This document shows, in pieces, positions 63,296 to 64,000 of a stretch of 64,000 nt of DNA. The position numbers were made by a program, and so were the translations under genes. The stretch's first letter is position 1. Each line of letters begins with the position of its first letter. The stretch comes from Desulforamulus ferrireducens. GTDB taxonomy: Bacteria > Bacillota > Desulfotomaculia > Desulfotomaculales > Desulfotomaculaceae. Under the pieces are notes generated by a model. That model was not told where the DNA came from and searched no databases. It worked only from the letters and a program-made list of their open reading frames with translations. The DNA lies in the NCBI RefSeq assembly GCF_002005145.1, contig NZ_CP019698.1, forward strand, positions 3,100,001 to 3,164,000, in the 5' to 3' direction.

Positions 63296-64000
63296 TTAAC
63301 TTGACTTGTAATGATCTGTAGGGTCATAAGTCAAATATATATCTTTATATTGCCACGTACAGGAATGAGCAAATGCCCCCAACCCTTTCTTAATGCTTTC
63401 GGGCTGAGTTACCTTAAAGAACACCGCACGATCAACAACACAATACGATTCGTTTTCGCGTTCCACATTAAGGTCATAGTGTTTAAAAACACCTATACTA
63501 ACCATGTATTCACCTGAACCAATTCTTAATGGTTGATAGGCAGCATATATAGTTTCGCTACCTACTATCTCGTTAATACCTAAGTCTGAACTTTTACAAT
63601 AAACTTGTCCAATAGGTTTCCCCTCAGTGCTTAGAATACTTATAACCAGTACAAAAAAGCGGATCTTCTCTTTTGCATATAAATCTATTTTAAATCTCAA
63701 ATCTTCTCCTATAAAAAATAATCTTTTACTTGTGTTATTCTTATCCAAAATATCTACAGATTTTACAATAACTTCTTGAGTTCCGTAGATAGAATTATTT
63801 TCTTTAAATACTTCATATGAATACTCGGTCTTGCGGTTGTTTTCTTCAAGATCTGTATTTTCCACTACCTCAGAAAAATTATTTTCCTTCTCTAATTGTT
63901 GTACATCCTGATTTTCGGATAGATTTTTTCTCTCACCACCAATCCTAGAGATATACGGTGATAGAGAAATATCGAAAAAATCTTGACTGCTGTCAAGCGT
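63296..64000 (-). CDS. Wzt-like C-terminal glycan-binding domain (partial, runs off the edge)
   Basis: The frame is open to the right edge. From the ATG-less boundary it runs over TLDSSQDFFDISLSPYISRI and a linker to a ~150-aa beta-sandwich domain (VIVKSVDILDKNNTSKRLFF, LRFKIDLYAKEKIRFFVLVI, GSGEYMVSIGVFKHYD). The domain ends in VVDRAVFFKVTQPESIKKGL. This resembles the C-terminal O-antigen-binding domain of Wzt, the ATPase of Wzm/Wzt glycan exporters. The ATPase half would lie beyond 64000 and cannot be checked. An internal GTG (63865) could start a shorter protein. Confidence 0.65.
   Translation of the reverse strand, partial: TLDSSQDFFDISLSPYISRIGGERKNLSENQDVQQLEKENNFSEVVENTDLEENNRKTEYSYEVFKENNSIYGTQEVIVKSVDILDKNNTSKRLFFIGEDLRFKIDLYAKEKIRFFVLVISILSTEGKPIGQVYCKSSDLGINEIVGSETIYAAYQPLRIGSGEYMVSIGVFKHYDLNVERENESYCVVDRAVFFKVTQPESIKKGLGAFAHSCTWQYKDIYLTYDPTDHYKSS

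Noticed and set aside
1-64000. CRISPR array, tRNA or rRNA genes
   Set aside because: No regularly spaced direct repeats, cloverleaf-like segments or rRNA sequences were seen on either strand.

Overview
The window looks like the chromosome of a Gram-positive Firmicute. The best fit is a spore-forming anaerobic clostridium of the Peptococcaceae (Desulfotomaculum/Desulforamulus type). This is inferred from gene content: a SAM (S-box) riboswitch before metK, a YlmC/YmxH PRC-barrel protein, long-form HPF, SLH-anchored proteins with CsaB, stalk-domain (copper amine oxidase N-like) proteins, DUF1659/DUF2922 genes and a split transketolase. No 16S, tRNA or CRISPR is present, so the genus is not proven. 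Nearly everything is on the minus strand.

Layout. 0-9.2 kb is housekeeping: transketolase N-half, a YitT permease, prfB with its programmed +1 frameshift, secA, hpf, a cold-shock gene, comFC, and a small holin/XhlA-like plus DUF2922/DUF1659 cassette. 9.4-15.2 kb holds a membrane GAF-GGDEF protein with a degenerate catalytic motif coupled to a mini glycosyltransferase-like gene, metK with its S-box riboswitch, ylmC and murJ. 15.4-37.4 kb is a cell-envelope region: subtilase with SLH domains, phosphohexomutase, epimerase, galU, TagO-type transferase, fabZ, two exported FAD proteins, lipoprotein, propeller and phosphodiester glycosidase, csaB-DUF5693, LCP ligase and TagA. Together these can make, pyruvylate and attach a secondary cell-wall polysaccharide and the SLH proteins that bind it. 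A family of about 85-100 bp GC-rich hairpin repeats lies in most of the intergenic gaps of this stretch.

37.6-54 kb is an insertion-sequence hot spot: IS66, IS21, a decayed IS21 piece, an IS3-type element and an IS1182-type element, mixed with surface-glycan genes. IS66 supplies the stop codon of a stalk-domain gene. The IS1182-type element splits a second asparagine-synthase-like gene with a 4-bp AATT duplication; removing it restores an exact 620-residue frame. 54-64 kb is a visibly A+T-richer, tightly packed minus-strand operon for a decorated surface glycan: Wzt-like C-terminal domain, two formyltransferases, an 1108-residue deacetylase-methyltransferase-coiled-coil fusion, an unusual GT4, WbqC-like, WecB and PIG-L, leading into the broken AsnB-like gene.

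The most interesting unexplained items are the glycan-decoration operon and its fusion protein, the IS-split amidotransferase, the intergenic repeat family, a hairpin that hides the ribosome binding site of the GT/GGDEF operon, an unusual pair of exported flavoproteins (one with an SLH-like C-terminus), and a 35-residue basic small ORF.
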